The notes: generated from the letters alone by a model not told the origin. Positions 34,708 through 43,205 are shown, counted from the stretch's first letter. The stretch: 64,000 nucleotides of DNA from Cryptosporangium phraense (GCF_006912135.1 NZ_VIRS01000002.1:186001-250000), one strand, 5' to 3'. Translations and numbers: made by a program.

Positions 34708-37683
34708 GTGCTGTCGGTCTCCGACCTCGAGATGGTGCTCGCCGCGTTGGGTGATCCCGACCCGGTCGTCCGCGAGTCCGCGGCTGTCGTGCTGCGGTAT
34801 GTCCCGGTCGGTCCCGACGTGGTCCGGGCTGCGGCCCGGTCCGGGCTCTCCCTTCCGGTCGCGGACGTCACTGAGCCGGACGCCGCCGGGCCGCCACCGC
34901 GGTCGCCGGCCGAAGTGGCGGAGGCGCTGGCGGCGACGTGGGCGCCGGACATCGAGGCGGCGGTCGGCCGGGAGCTGGCGCAGTCGCCGCTGCGGCACCT
35001 GCTGGCCGTGATCGTGCCGGTGCTGCCGCGGCGGGGGCGGGTGGCGTGGGTGCAGCTGCAGGAAGCGGCACCGGCGCTGACCGGGGTGCCGCCGGATGTC
35101 GAGCCGACCGGGGACCGGCGCGACGAGCCCTATGCGGCGCTGGCTCGGCTGTTCGCGCTCGGAGACGGCCCGGTCACGCCGACGACGGGCTCGCCGTACG
35201 GGGAACGGGGCGGAGGGACGAATTCCGCCCCGCCGCCGACGTCGTCTCCCGCGCCGCCGGCGGTGCAGCCGCCGTACGCCGCGCCGCCGTACGCGGCTCC
35301 GCCATACTCCGCGCCGCCGTACTCCGCGCCGCCAAACGCGGCGCCCCCGAACGCGGCGCCCCCGAACGCGGCGCCTCCGAACGCGGCGCCTCCGAACGCG
35401 GCGCCTCCGAACGCGGCGCCTCCGAACGCGGCGCCTCCGAACGCGGCGCCTCCGAACGCGGCGCCCCCGTCGTCCGCGCCGCCGTATGCGGCGCCCCCTT
35501 CGTCGGCGCCGACGTACCAGGCCCCGCCGGCCTACCCCTCGCAGCCGTTCGGCCCGCCGTCCGCGGAGCCGCCGCGCGCAGCGCCGCCCCCGGATCGGCC
35601 GCGGCGGCGGTTTGGGTGGCCCCGCCGGACCAAGCCGCGCCGCACCCCGCCGACGTCCGCCCCGCCGACGTCCGCCCCGCCGCCTTCAGCCCCGCCGCCT
35701 TCAGCCCCGCCGACGTCCGCCCCGCCGACGTCCGCCCGGCCGACCTCAGCCCCGCCGACCTCGGCCCCGCCGACCTCCGTCCCGCCGATCTCGGCTCCGC
35801 CTGGCGCGGCCCACGCGCCGCCGGCTCGCACCACTCCGGACCGGACCTCGCCGCCGTCACCGGTCGCGGACAGCACTCGGACCGTGTACGCCCGGCTCGA
35901 CGCCCCGGACACCGTCCCGCCGGAGGTCGAGTTCCACGTCTTCGTCGGGCTCGGCGCCTCACCCCAGGTCGGCGCGATCTCGTCCCCGCTCTCGGTGTCG
36001 TCGGACCCGTTCACGTTGGGCATCCAGGTCTTCGCGGAAGGCTTCCGCGTGCTCGGTGAGGGGCTGAGTCACCAGCTCCTGGTCCACGACGGCGACCCGT
36101 ATCCGTACGCGCTGGTGCGGCTGGTCGCCGCGGCCGGCCCCGACTTCCTGCCGGAACGGGCGTTACAAGCGGTCTTCACCGTCGACGGCCAGATCATCGG
36201 CGTCGCGTCCCGGACGATCCGCATCGCCACCCCGCCCCCGGCCCCTTCCACCCCGCCCCCGGCCCCTTCCACCCCGCCCCCGGCCCCTTCCGCCCCGCCG
36301 TACGCCGCCGCCCCGCCAAGCGCCGCCGGCGCCGCTGGCCCGGTTAGCGCGGCCGGCCCGGCGAGCGCCGTCGGCTTCGCCCAGGTTCCGCCGCCCGCCG
36401 CCCGCGCTCGGGCGCCGATGCCACCCCCGATGCCGCCCTCGGCACCGCTCGCGCCCCCGGCAGGACAGGCGCCAGGGGTCGACTGGGTGCTGCCGACCGA
36501 CCCGGACGCTCAGCCCGACCTCGAAGTGATCGTCGCCCCGGGCAACGACACCGCGGGCAACCGGCTGGTCTGGTACCTGCGCTCACCCCACCACGGTGTC
36601 CCGCTGCCGCCCGGCCCGATCCGCGTACTGACCGGCCAGGCCAACGCCGACTGGGCCCGCCGGACGATGCGCGGCATCGACGACCGAACCGCCCCCGCCC
36701 CCGCCGGCCTCGCCCCCGGCTCCGCCCCAGCGCCCGGCCCCGCCACGCCCGGCTCGGCGGCCGCGCCCGGCTCCGCCGCTCCCGGCCCGGGCGTCCCGCC
36801 CGGCTCGGCGGGCGCTCCCGACCGGGACGAGTACCTGCGCGGCATCGGCTACCTCATCCGAGACGCGATGCCGCCCGAGTTCTGGACCGCGCTCCGGGCG
36901 GTCGCCGACCGCTGCCATCCCTCCCCACCCACCGTTCTGCTCGCCAGCTGGGAGCCGCACATCCCGTGGGAGCTGGCGATCGTCGACGCCCCCTGGAACC
37001 CCGACCGCCCGGACGTGCTCGGCGCCCAGAGCGTGCTCGGCCGCTGGACCTACTCCGAGCACCAGCGGACCCCGGCCCCGCCGTCCCGGCTCGATCTCTC
37101 GGCCATGGCGGTGGTCGGCGGTCGCTACGACGGGCGGCTGCGGTTGCCCCAGGCCGAGGCCGAGTCCGCCGGCCTGGTCACCCGCTACGCCGCGGTTCCG
37201 GTCGAGGCACTGGCCCAGCCGATTCTGCAGGCCTTGGCCGGGCGGCCTCGCGTCGACGTCCTGCACGTCGCACTGCACGGTCAGTTCGACGTCAACGGAA
37301 GCCAGGACGGCCTGCTGATGCAGGACCGGACCTGGCTCAGCCCGGTGTCGGTGCGCGGGGTCGGGCGCAGCCCGATCCGCCTGACGTTCCTCAACGCCTG
37401 CCAGGTAGGGCAGGGCCAGCAGGCGCTCGGCGAGCCGGCGGGCTTGGCGGCCGCGTTGATCGGCCTCGGCGCGGGGGCGGTCGTCGCTCCGCTGTGGAAG
37501 GTCGACGACGACGCCGCGCGCACGGTCGCGGAAGGCTTCTACCCGGCGGTCTGGTCCGGCGAGTCGCCGGCCGAGTACCTCTACCGGACGCGCGGCACCG
37601 GCGGCCCGACGGTTCTGGCCTATGTCTATTTTGGTCATCCTCGGCTACGGGTGGTGTGGAGAGGACGGGTCGACGGTGCCTGA
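34708..37683 (+). CDS. CHAT-domain (caspase-like) protease
   Basis: A protein of about 991 residues. Residues 1-40 contain a HEAT-like helix pair (LEMVLAALGDPDPVVRES); helices continue to about 150. A Pro/Ala/Asn/Thr-rich linker of over 200 residues made of five-residue repeats follows, then a beta-sandwich-like domain (VYARLDAPDTVPPEVEFHVF to GVASRTIRI, about residues 394-510), a second Pro-rich linker and the C-terminal CHAT peptidase domain. There the His-Cys dyad is seen as VALHGQ (His857) and LNACQVGQ (Cys898), with GAGAVVAPLWKVDDDAA after it. CHAT domains are clan-CD cysteine proteases used in bacterial regulated death and defence. Its stop overlaps the lipase gene. Start could also be TTG 34690. 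One rare TTA codon (36163). Confidence 0.87.
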   Translation: MLSVSDLEMVLAALGDPDPVVRESAAVVLRYVPVGPDVVRAAARSGLSLPVADVTEPDAAGPPPRSPAEVAEALAATWAPDIEAAVGRELAQSPLRHLLAVIVPVLPRRGRVAWVQLQEAAPALTGVPPDVEPTGDRRDEPYAALARLFALGDGPVTPTTGSPYGERGGGTNSAPPPTSSPAPPAVQPPYAAPPYAAPPYSAPPYSAPPNAAPPNAAPPNAAPPNAAPPNAAPPNAAPPNAAPPNAAPPNAAPPSSAPPYAAPPSSAPTYQAPPAYPSQPFGPPSAEPPRAAPPPDRPRRRFGWPRRTKPRRTPPTSAPPTSAPPPSAPPPSAPPTSAPPTSARPTSAPPTSAPPTSVPPISAPPGAAHAPPARTTPDRTSPPSPVADSTRTVYARLDAPDTVPPEVEFHVFVGLGASPQVGAISSPLSVSSDPFTLGIQVFAEGFRVLGEGLSHQLLVHDGDPYPYALVRLVAAAGPDFLPERALQAVFTVDGQIIGVASRTIRIATPPPAPSTPPPAPSTPPPAPSAPPYAAAPPSAAGAAGPVSAAGPASAVGFAQVPPPAARARAPMPPPMPPSAPLAPPAGQAPGVDWVLPTDPDAQPDLEVIVAPGNDTAGNRLVWYLRSPHHGVPLPPGPIRVLTGQANADWARRTMRGIDDRTAPAPAGLAPGSAPAPGPATPGSAAAPGSAAPGPGVPPGSAGAPDRDEYLRGIGYLIRDAMPPEFWTALRAVADRCHPSPPTVLLASWEPHIPWELAIVDAPWNPDRPDVLGAQSVLGRWTYSEHQRTPAPPSRLDLSAMAVVGGRYDGRLRLPQAEAESAGLVTRYAAVPVEALAQPILQALAGRPRVDVLHVALHGQFDVNGSQDGLLMQDRTWLSPVSVRGVGRSPIRLTFLNACQVGQGQQALGEPAGLAAALIGLGAGAVVAPLWKVDDDAARTVAEGFYPAVWSGESPAEYLYRTRGTGGPTVLAYVYFGHPRLRVVWRGRVDGA
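35326..35460 (+). repeat. Nine tandem 15-bp units in the CHAT gene
   Basis: Units of the form GCGCC-N-CCGAACGCG repeat nine times, the last six (35371-35460) being identical. Each encodes APPNA. Because the unit is a multiple of three, copy-number change would lengthen or shorten the linker without frameshift. Confidence 0.95.
35647..35796 (+). repeat. Ten degenerate 15-bp units (PPTSA) in the CHAT gene
   Basis: Ten in-frame units encode PPTSA or variants (PPPSA, RPTSA, PPTSV, PPISA). They are less uniform at the DNA level than the preceding array. Confidence 0.9.
36229..36291 (+). repeat. Three perfect 21-bp units in the CHAT gene
   Basis: ACCCCGCCCCCGGCCCCTTC-C occurs three times in tandem, encoding TPPPAPS, in the second linker just before the CHAT domain. 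Confidence 0.9.
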
Positions 37684-39274
37684 GCTCGAACGCGACGGTG
37701 AAGTGGAGATGCCGTACGGGGTGCGGCTGCGATCCGTCGGCCTGAGCGCGACCGTGGACGTGCGGCCGGCCGCGACCGCCGGGGCCCCGGTGCGTGCGGT
37801 GGCGCCCGGTGGACTCACCGCGGTGCTGGCCGAGAGCGACGGGGTCGGCGAGAAGCTCGGGCCGGTCGTCGAGGCCGCAGGCATGCGGCCGGTGCTCACC
37901 GTCCCGATGGAGGACGTCACGGTCGCGCCCGGCGCGAGCGGACTGGCCCGGGGCATCACCGACGAGTCGGCGTACGTCGAGATGTCGGTGCCGTCGCCGG
38001 ATCCGGACGAGGGCCAGGTCGTGCTGGAGGTCGACGCGGCCGGGCTGATGCGCTGGCACGTGGACGTCGACACGCTGGCCACCGCGGCCGCGATCGCCGA
38101 CGGCGGGCCGCCCCCGGCCGCAACGCTCGGCGTCGCTCCGACGCGGGGCGGGCTCGATCAGGTGTTCCGCATCCCGGTCGAACCGCAGACCGAGGATCCG
38201 GGTACCGGCGACGGTCGCCGAGGCCTGCTCGGCATCGGCATCCGCAAGGTCCTGCACCTGATCCGGTTCCCGATCGAATCGGCCGCCGCGGCGGCCGGGC
38301 AGGTCGCGGTCGGCTGGTGGGAAGACCGGAACCGGCCGCACGCGCTCCGCCTGCTGACGCCGGACGACGTCGGGTCGGTGCCCGAGCCCGGCGGGGTGGA
38401 CGCCACCCGGCTGGCCGAACTCGCCGACCAGCCGTTCCTGGTGCTGGTGCACGGCACGTTCAGCACGATCCGGGGCGGGTTCGACGGGTTGTCCCGGCCC
38501 GGCGTCGGCGGTCCCGGGCTCCCCGAGCTGATCGCCCGCTACGACGGGCGGGTGCTCGGCTTCGACCACCCGACCCTGCACGTCGACCCGGCTGTCAACG
38601 CGTCCTGGTTCCTCGACCGGTTACCGCGTGACCGGCCGGTGACGCTCGACTTGCTGACGCATTCCCGGGGTGGGTTGGTGGGGAGGCAGATCGCCGACCC
38701 CGACGTCGCCGCGGCGGCGGGGGTCCCGGCTCCCGACGTCCGGCGCTTGATTCACGTCGGGACCCCGAACAACGGCACGGTGCTGGCCTCGCCGAAGCGC
38801 TGGACGACGCTGATCGACGTCTTCAGCAACCTGTTCTCGCTGCTGCCCGACGAGCCCGCCACGGCCACCGTGCAGGCGGTGATCGAGCTCGTGAAGCAGA
38901 TCGCGACCGGCGTCTTCTCCGGGCTGTCCGGCCTGACCGCGATGGATCCCGGCAACCCGGCGGTCGCCGCGGCCAACCGGTCGTTCGGGGCCGGTGCGCA
39001 GGGCCGGGCGGGCGCCGTGCGGGCGATCGCGTCCGACTTCACGCCGGCGGGCGGCAACCTGAAGCTGGCCGCGCTCAACGCGCTCGTCGACCCGTTCTTC
39101 GGCGCCGGGAACGACCTGGTCGTGCCCACCCAGGGCGTCTACGACGCCGACGCCTACCGGGTGAGCGACCCGTACCTGGTGCCGTCGGCCGACGCGGTCG
39201 TGCACACCGCGTTCTTCTCGGACCCGCAGGTCCGCGCGAAGCTCGGCGAGTGGCTCCCGGGGTCGGCCGGCTAG
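37676..39274 (+). CDS. Alpha/beta hydrolase (lipase-like) paired with CHAT protease
   Basis: A 532-residue protein. The N-terminal 240 residues are beta-rich and of unknown fold (VRLRSVGLSATVDV, QVVLEVDAAGLMRWHVDV). The C-terminal half is a lipase-type alpha/beta hydrolase: VLVHGTFSTIRGGF for the oxyanion loop, nucleophile Ser330 in LTHSRGGLVG, LIHVGTPNNGT, Asp480 in GNDLVVP and His510 in DAVVHTAF complete a Ser-Asp-His triad. No signal peptide or membrane helix is obvious. GTG 37676 lies inside the last codons of the CHAT gene (8-bp overlap) with GGAGAGGA upstream, so both proteins are made together. A pro-enzyme activated by the CHAT protease is a reasonable hypothesis. One rare TTA codon is at 38621. 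Confidence 0.88.
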   Translation: MPELERDGEVEMPYGVRLRSVGLSATVDVRPAATAGAPVRAVAPGGLTAVLAESDGVGEKLGPVVEAAGMRPVLTVPMEDVTVAPGASGLARGITDESAYVEMSVPSPDPDEGQVVLEVDAAGLMRWHVDVDTLATAAAIADGGPPPAATLGVAPTRGGLDQVFRIPVEPQTEDPGTGDGRRGLLGIGIRKVLHLIRFPIESAAAAAGQVAVGWWEDRNRPHALRLLTPDDVGSVPEPGGVDATRLAELADQPFLVLVHGTFSTIRGGFDGLSRPGVGGPGLPELIARYDGRVLGFDHPTLHVDPAVNASWFLDRLPRDRPVTLDLLTHSRGGLVGRQIADPDVAAAAGVPAPDVRRLIHVGTPNNGTVLASPKRWTTLIDVFSNLFSLLPDEPATATVQAVIELVKQIATGVFSGLSGLTAMDPGNPAVAAANRSFGAGAQGRAGAVRAIASDFTPAGGNLKLAALNALVDPFFGAGNDLVVPTQGVYDADAYRVSDPYLVPSADAVVHTAFFSDPQVRAKLGEWLPGSAG

Positions 39275-40332
39275 AGCCGCCGGGTCTCCTGCGGGTCCTC
39301 GGCGTCCGGTGGCTCGTCGTCCGGGGTGCGGGTGCGGCCGTAGACCGTCGGGGCGTAGCTCGTCGGGCCCGGCTGCTGGGACTGCGGTGGCTGGGGCGCC
39401 TGCGGCGCCTCCGGTGCGGAGTAGGCCGACGGGTAGGTCGACGCCGGATACTGCGTGCCGACGTTGCCCGGGCTGCCGGGGTAGGGCGACGCCGACGGGA
39501 ACTGGGCCGAGCCGGGAGTCTCCGGGGCCCGGTCGGAGTACTGGCTGCTGCCGTACGTCGACGGCCCGTAGTTCGCCGGGAACGGCTTCGTCTGCTGCGG
39601 CGCCGGGGTGTCGTCGAAGTTCGGGGCCGAGGGCGCGTGGTAGCTCGGCGGAGGGTCGTAGCTGGGCGGCGGGTCGTAGTTCGGCGGCGACCCGTACACC
39701 CCGGGCGGCTGCTGGCCGGGCGCACCCGCTCCCACCGGCGCCCCGGGCGCGCCAGGCCCACCCGGTCCGCCAGGCCCACCCGGTCCGCCGGGCCCACCCG
39801 GCGCACCCGGTCCGCCCGGGGCTCCAGGTCCGCCTGGCCCGCCCGGTCCGTACGGCGGCTGGCCGGGCTGGGTCCCCAGCGGAAGGCGACGGTCGGGCGA
39901 CGGAACCGGGGGCGGCGGCGGGGTCTTCTTCCTCCACCGCGACGGCACCACCACGGTCATCACCAGCAGCACCCCGGCGAGCCACAGATAACCGCTGGCC
40001 ACCGGGAACACCAGCGCCTGCTGGTTCGCCGCGCTGAGCGTCCCCTTGCCCAGGTCGTAGATCGGCGAGGTCGCCGACAGCCCCAGCGCCGACGCGGCCA
40101 GATATCCGATGCCGGCGATCAACGGACCGACCGGCGACAGCCGCGTCACGAGCAGCACGCCCAGCGCGATACCAGCGAACGCCAGCAGCCCCACACCGAT
40201 GTATTTGTCACTGTCGGTGGAGTTCTGTAACGCCACGGTGCCGCGAATCAGATGATTGGTACCGAACCCGATCGCGACCCAGGCCAGCGGCGCGAGCACC
40301 AGGGCGAGAACCAGGCTTCCGAAGTGCCGCAT
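39271..40332 (-). CDS. Four-TM membrane protein with Gly/Pro-rich tail
   Basis: A 353-residue protein. Four transmembrane helices (MRHFGSLVLALVLAPLAWV, then about residues 45-66, 69-88 and 110-130) are followed after RWRKKTPPPPP by a long disordered tail of GPGGPGAPGGPG repeats and Tyr-rich SYDPPPSYDPPP and TPAPQQTKPF segments. No family is recognised. ATG 40332 follows GGGGAGACC. It converges with the lipase gene, overlapping by four bases, and carries one TTA codon (40230-40228). Its architecture resembles that of the gene at 52264-53523. Confidence 0.82.
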   Translation of the reverse strand: MRHFGSLVLALVLAPLAWVAIGFGTNHLIRGTVALQNSTDSDKYIGVGLLAFAGIALGVLLVTRLSPVGPLIAGIGYLAASALGLSATSPIYDLGKGTLSAANQQALVFPVASGYLWLAGVLLVMTVVVPSRWRKKTPPPPPVPSPDRRLPLGTQPGQPPYGPGGPGGPGAPGGPGAPGGPGGPGGPGGPGGPGAPGAPVGAGAPGQQPPGVYGSPPNYDPPPSYDPPPSYHAPSAPNFDDTPAPQQTKPFPANYGPSTYGSSQYSDRAPETPGSAQFPSASPYPGSPGNVGTQYPASTYPSAYSAPEAPQAPQPPQSQQPGPTSYAPTVYGRTRTPDDEPPDAEDPQETRRL

Positions 40333-40415
40333 CAGGTCTCCCCGGGGCCGGGCCATCAGGTCACGTCAGCACCATCAGCGTTGTCGATGGCCGAACGTGG
40401 GTCAAGGGACCCGGC

Positions 40416-41240
40416 TCAGTCGAGCAACTGCGTGAGGTGCGGAAATCGCCCGGCCATTGCCCCAGAGCGCAACCATCGCTCCCATTCCGGATTCCGGCGC
40501 AGCTCGGCCAGCGCGGCCCGGGCGCCGTCGAGGTCGCCGCGCCGGGCCGCGTCGAGGGCGGCGTGGACGGCCCGGGTGCTGTCCGGGGCCAGTTCGGCCA
40601 GCGCCGCGCTGTCGCCGTCCTCGTACGCGCGCTGCATCGCCAGCAACTGCCGGAGCTGGGCCAGCGGGTTCTCGGCGTGATCGACCCGCAGATCGACGGT
40701 GACCGCGTCCCACGGCTCGGCCACCCGCCGTCCGCCGACGACCAGCAGCGACGCCGACTGGCGGCCGCGCAGGTCACCACCGGCGGCCTCGCCGGCCTCC
40801 AGCACGGTCAGCAGCCGCTCGGCCACCGGGGCCGCGCTCCGGACCCACGCGTCCGCCATCGCGTCCAGGACGCCGGGGGAGCGGAGCAGGTTGCCCTGGA
40901 CGCTCCAGCCGTCGCCGTAGCGGTCGCCCGCGGTGGCCAGGCAGTCGTCGCCGGTGTGGACCGCGACCGAACCGTCCCCGGCCAGCACCGCCACCTGGCG
41001 CCCGGCCGCCCCGGAGTCGCGTCCGAGCAACGTCGAGAGCACCGTACGCACCGGCACCCCGGCCTCGAGGCCGGCCAGCGCGTGCGGGCCGTAGCCGCGG
41101 CGCGGCTGCGACTGGGTGACGACGACCCCGACGCCGGCCCGGCCCCACGGCACCGCCCGCCCGACCGCGAGCACGCAGGACGCCACCCCGACGCCCAGTT
41201 CCCCGGTCACCGGGTCCCGGCCGAGAACCGAGAACGTCAC
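40416..41240 (-). CDS. DUF1028 Ntn-hydrolase-like protein
   Basis: A 274-residue protein of the DUF1028 family: TFSVLGRDPVTGELGVGVASCVLAVG at the N-terminus, VVVTQSQPRRGYG, AVLAGDGSVAVHTGDDCLATAG and QGNLLRSPGVLDAM. The fold is of the Ntn-hydrolase type, with a likely N-terminal Thr after Met removal. Substrates are unknown. The start overlaps the stop of the upstream glycosyltransferase by four bases, so they are co-translated, although no functional link is evident. Confidence 0.9.
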   Translation of the reverse strand: MTFSVLGRDPVTGELGVGVASCVLAVGRAVPWGRAGVGVVVTQSQPRRGYGPHALAGLEAGVPVRTVLSTLLGRDSGAAGRQVAVLAGDGSVAVHTGDDCLATAGDRYGDGWSVQGNLLRSPGVLDAMADAWVRSAAPVAERLLTVLEAGEAAGGDLRGRQSASLLVVGGRRVAEPWDAVTVDLRVDHAENPLAQLRQLLAMQRAYEDGDSAALAELAPDSTRAVHAALDAARRGDLDGARAALAELRRNPEWERWLRSGAMAGRFPHLTQLLD

Positions 41241-41923
41241 CGGCCGCCGGCGCGGATCTTGCCGAGGATCCAGACCGCCTCGACGCCGTCCCGCCAGGTG
41301 ATCTTCTTGCCCTCGGCCCGCCCCCGGGCGCGGTAGTTGACCGGCACCTCGTACGGGCGGATACCGCGCTTGAGCAGCTTGGCCGCGACCTCGGCCTCCA
41401 TGCCGAAGCCCGGCTCGCGGATGTCGAGCGAGAGGTAGAGCGACCTCGGCATCAGCTTGAAGCCGGTCTCGAGGTCGGTCAGGTAGCAGTTGAACAGCAC
41501 GTTGCAGGCCGTCGTGACGCCGCGGTTGCCCAGCACGTACCAGTACGAGTACGACGCGTGCGAGCCGAACGTCCGGGTGCCGAACACGACGTCGGCGTCG
41601 CCGGCGAGCACCGGTTGCACGAGCTTGGGAATGTCTTCCGGGGCGTACTCCAGGTCGGCGTCGCAGACGACGACGTAGTCGCCGGTGGCCAGGCCGGCCG
41701 CGGTGCGGACGGCGGCGCCCTTCCCGCGGTTGAGCGGGTGCGAGCTCACGACCAGGCGCTGGTCGCTGAGCCCGGCCAGTGCGGCCGCCGTGCGGTCGCG
41801 GCTACCGTCGTCGACGACGACGAGTTCGACCTCGCACGGGTACTGCACGTCGAGGACCCGCTTGACCGCGGCCGCGACCGTGCGTTCCTCGTTGAAGACG
41901 GGCATCAGCACCGAGAGCTTCAC
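41237..41923 (-). CDS. Family 2 glycosyltransferase (polyprenyl-phosphate sugar synthase type)
   Basis: A 228-residue GT-A enzyme: LSVLMPVFNEERTV, LVVVDDGSRDRT, LNRGKGAAVRTAAGLATGDY and the metal motif VVCDADLEY. The later TDLETGFKLMPRS and GFGMEAEVAAKLLKRG segments match dolichol/polyprenyl-phosphate mannose or glucose synthases. No transmembrane helices are present. It would charge a lipid carrier that membrane transferases use for cell-envelope glycans. Start ATG 41923. Confidence 0.92.
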   Translation of the reverse strand: MKLSVLMPVFNEERTVAAAVKRVLDVQYPCEVELVVVDDGSRDRTAAALAGLSDQRLVVSSHPLNRGKGAAVRTAAGLATGDYVVVCDADLEYAPEDIPKLVQPVLAGDADVVFGTRTFGSHASYSYWYVLGNRGVTTACNVLFNCYLTDLETGFKLMPRSLYLSLDIREPGFGMEAEVAAKLLKRGIRPYEVPVNYRARGRAEGKKITWRDGVEAVWILGKIRAGGR

Positions 41924-42076
41924 GCGCTGAGTCTAGGGACGCCGGGCCACCCAGCGCAGGTGCCAATGAGTTCTAGAGTTGCAATTGGGTGCAGAGTGCC
42001 CCAAAACTTCCATTGCGGCATCTGAACGTGATAGACACGTTATGTCCATATATCTGGACGCACGGAAGGGGGTGGC

Positions 42077-42358
42077 ATGGCACAGCCGTTGGTCGCAACG
42101 TTGTCGATGGCTGAGTCGCCAGCGCCATCGGCCACGCGGCACCGACGTGCCGTGATGCCGGGCTCCGCCGATGTTTCCGGTCCCCGGGGACGTCTTGCGG
42201 GCGAGACCTCCGTACGCAACGTCCGGTCCCGCCCGTCGTGCACGACGGAGCACGACGCCGGCTCGAGGAGGCGCCGTTCACGATCCGGGATCACCCGGGT
42301 CCGCGACGGCGACTTATTAGCCGGTTCTGCCGGAGGCAGTAACCGCGGCACGCGGTAG
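42077..42358 (+). CDS. Possible 93-residue basic protein
   Basis: ATG 42077 is preceded by GGAAGGGGGT at good spacing, and the frame stays open for 93 codons. The product is basic and arginine-rich (SRRRRSRSG) with no recognised domain. About a quarter of its third positions are A or T and it has two adjacent TTA codons, unlike neighbouring genes, so it may be a recently acquired, rarely translated or spurious gene. Confidence 0.25.
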   Translation: MAQPLVATLSMAESPAPSATRHRRAVMPGSADVSGPRGRLAGETSVRNVRSRPSCTTEHDAGSRRRRSRSGITRVRDGDLLAGSAGGSNRGTR

Positions 42359-42455
42359 ACGCTTCGGCGACACGGTTCGGAGGGGTGTCGGATACTCCAC
42401 TCGATCCTCCCCAGGGGGTGGAGCCCCCGGCGCCTCCTTCAAATCCAGCACAGGG

Positions 42456-42483
42456 ACCCCGGCTCGCAACCGCGAGCCGGGGT
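42456..42483. terminator. Hairpin downstream of TIGR03089 gene
   Basis: A 12-bp stem (ACCCCGGCTCGC at 42456-42467 and its complement at 42472-42483, loop AACC) lies just beyond the stop of the minus-strand TIGR03089 gene. No strong T-run. Confidence 0.6.
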
Positions 42484-42491
42484 TCTGTCGT

Positions 42492-43205
42492 TCAGAGGCG
42501 GACGGTCACCCGCTCGGTCTCGGCCAGATGGTCGATCCGGGCCGGGTCGGGGTGGCGCACCAGCACCAGGCCGGCCCCGGCGACCACCGGCGCGAGCAGC
42601 CAGTCGACCGGCGACGGCTGGTCCTTCTCGTCGGTGGTGACCAGCAGCCGCCCGCCGGGCTCCAGTCCCAGGTCGGCGGCCCGGGCGCGTCCCGCGGCCC
42701 CGAGCTCGGCCAGCGAGTCGCCCGCGATCAGGCCCGGCGCGCCCGGATCGAGCGGGGCGTACGGCGTGAACCGGTCGCCGTGCCCGCGCACCTCGACCGC
42801 GTAGTCCAGCGCGCCCGGCGGCACCTCGCGGAGCGGCGCGGCCAGCGGGGCCAGCGACAGCGCCCACACCTCGTCCGCCGCCGGGGCTTCGTCGGCGCGA
42901 TCGGCGGCGACGAAGACGACGTCCGCATCGGGACCGTTCCCGGGCACCGGGGAGTACCCGACCGCGACCCCGGCCCGCCAGCAGCCGAGCAGGACGACGG
43001 CGGTCTGCCAGTGCGCGGGCAGCAGCACCGCGGCGGTGGCGGCGTCGGCCTCCTGGAGGAGGTTCGCGGTCTTCGACACCCAGTTGTCGACGGTCGCCAC
43101 CGAGAGCTCGACCCGCTCCCCGGTGCGGTCGTCGTACATCGTGATCAGCGGCCGACCGGGGTCGTCGGCGAGCGCCTTCCGCAGCGCCCCATCGGGTGTC
43201 TCCAT
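42492..43205 (-). CDS. TIGR03089 family protein
   Basis: A 237-residue protein resembling the N-terminal part of acyl-adenylate-forming enzymes but without their catalytic core, the TIGR03089 family of actinomycetes. Recognisable segments are RPLITMYDDRTGERVELS, DNWVSKTANLLQ and LLPAHWQTAVVLLGCWRAG. Family function is unknown. In mycobacteria the equivalent gene lies near manB and cell-wall glycosyl genes, as here. It is divergent from the large amidase gene. ATG 43205 gives the family start (METPDGALRKAL). Confidence 0.87.
   Translation of the reverse strand: METPDGALRKALADDPGRPLITMYDDRTGERVELSVATVDNWVSKTANLLQEADAATAAVLLPAHWQTAVVLLGCWRAGVAVGYSPVPGNGPDADVVFVAADRADEAPAADEVWALSLAPLAAPLREVPPGALDYAVEVRGHGDRFTPYAPLDPGAPGLIAGDSLAELGAAGRARAADLGLEPGGRLLVTTDEKDQPSPVDWLLAPVVAGAGLVLVRHPDPARIDHLAETERVTVRL

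Larger units (their letters stand above)
41924..42491. other. Intergenic region with palindrome and structured 3' part
   Basis: 568 bp between two minus-strand genes. A GTCCA-TATATC-TGGAC inverted repeat lies at 42044-42059, in a locally A+T-richer stretch. A possible small plus-strand gene (42077-42358) is listed separately. From 42375 onward G-rich and C-rich segments (AGGGGTG, TCCCCAGGGGG) could form hairpins, ending in the terminator at 42456-42483. I see no tRNA. Confidence 0.4.

Noticed and set aside
35326-35460. Regular short direct repeats that might suggest a CRISPR array
   Set aside because: Units are 15 bp, contiguous without spacers and encode APPNA in frame within the CHAT gene.
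42424-42470. TTCAAATCC resembling a tRNA T-loop
   Set aside because: The flanking bases do not form a T-stem and no D or anticodon arms or acceptor stem can be drawn around it.
42385-42480. Short peptide frame starting MSDTPLDPPQGVEPP
   Set aside because: GGAGG lies only one base before the GTG, the frame runs through a terminator hairpin and into an opposing gene.
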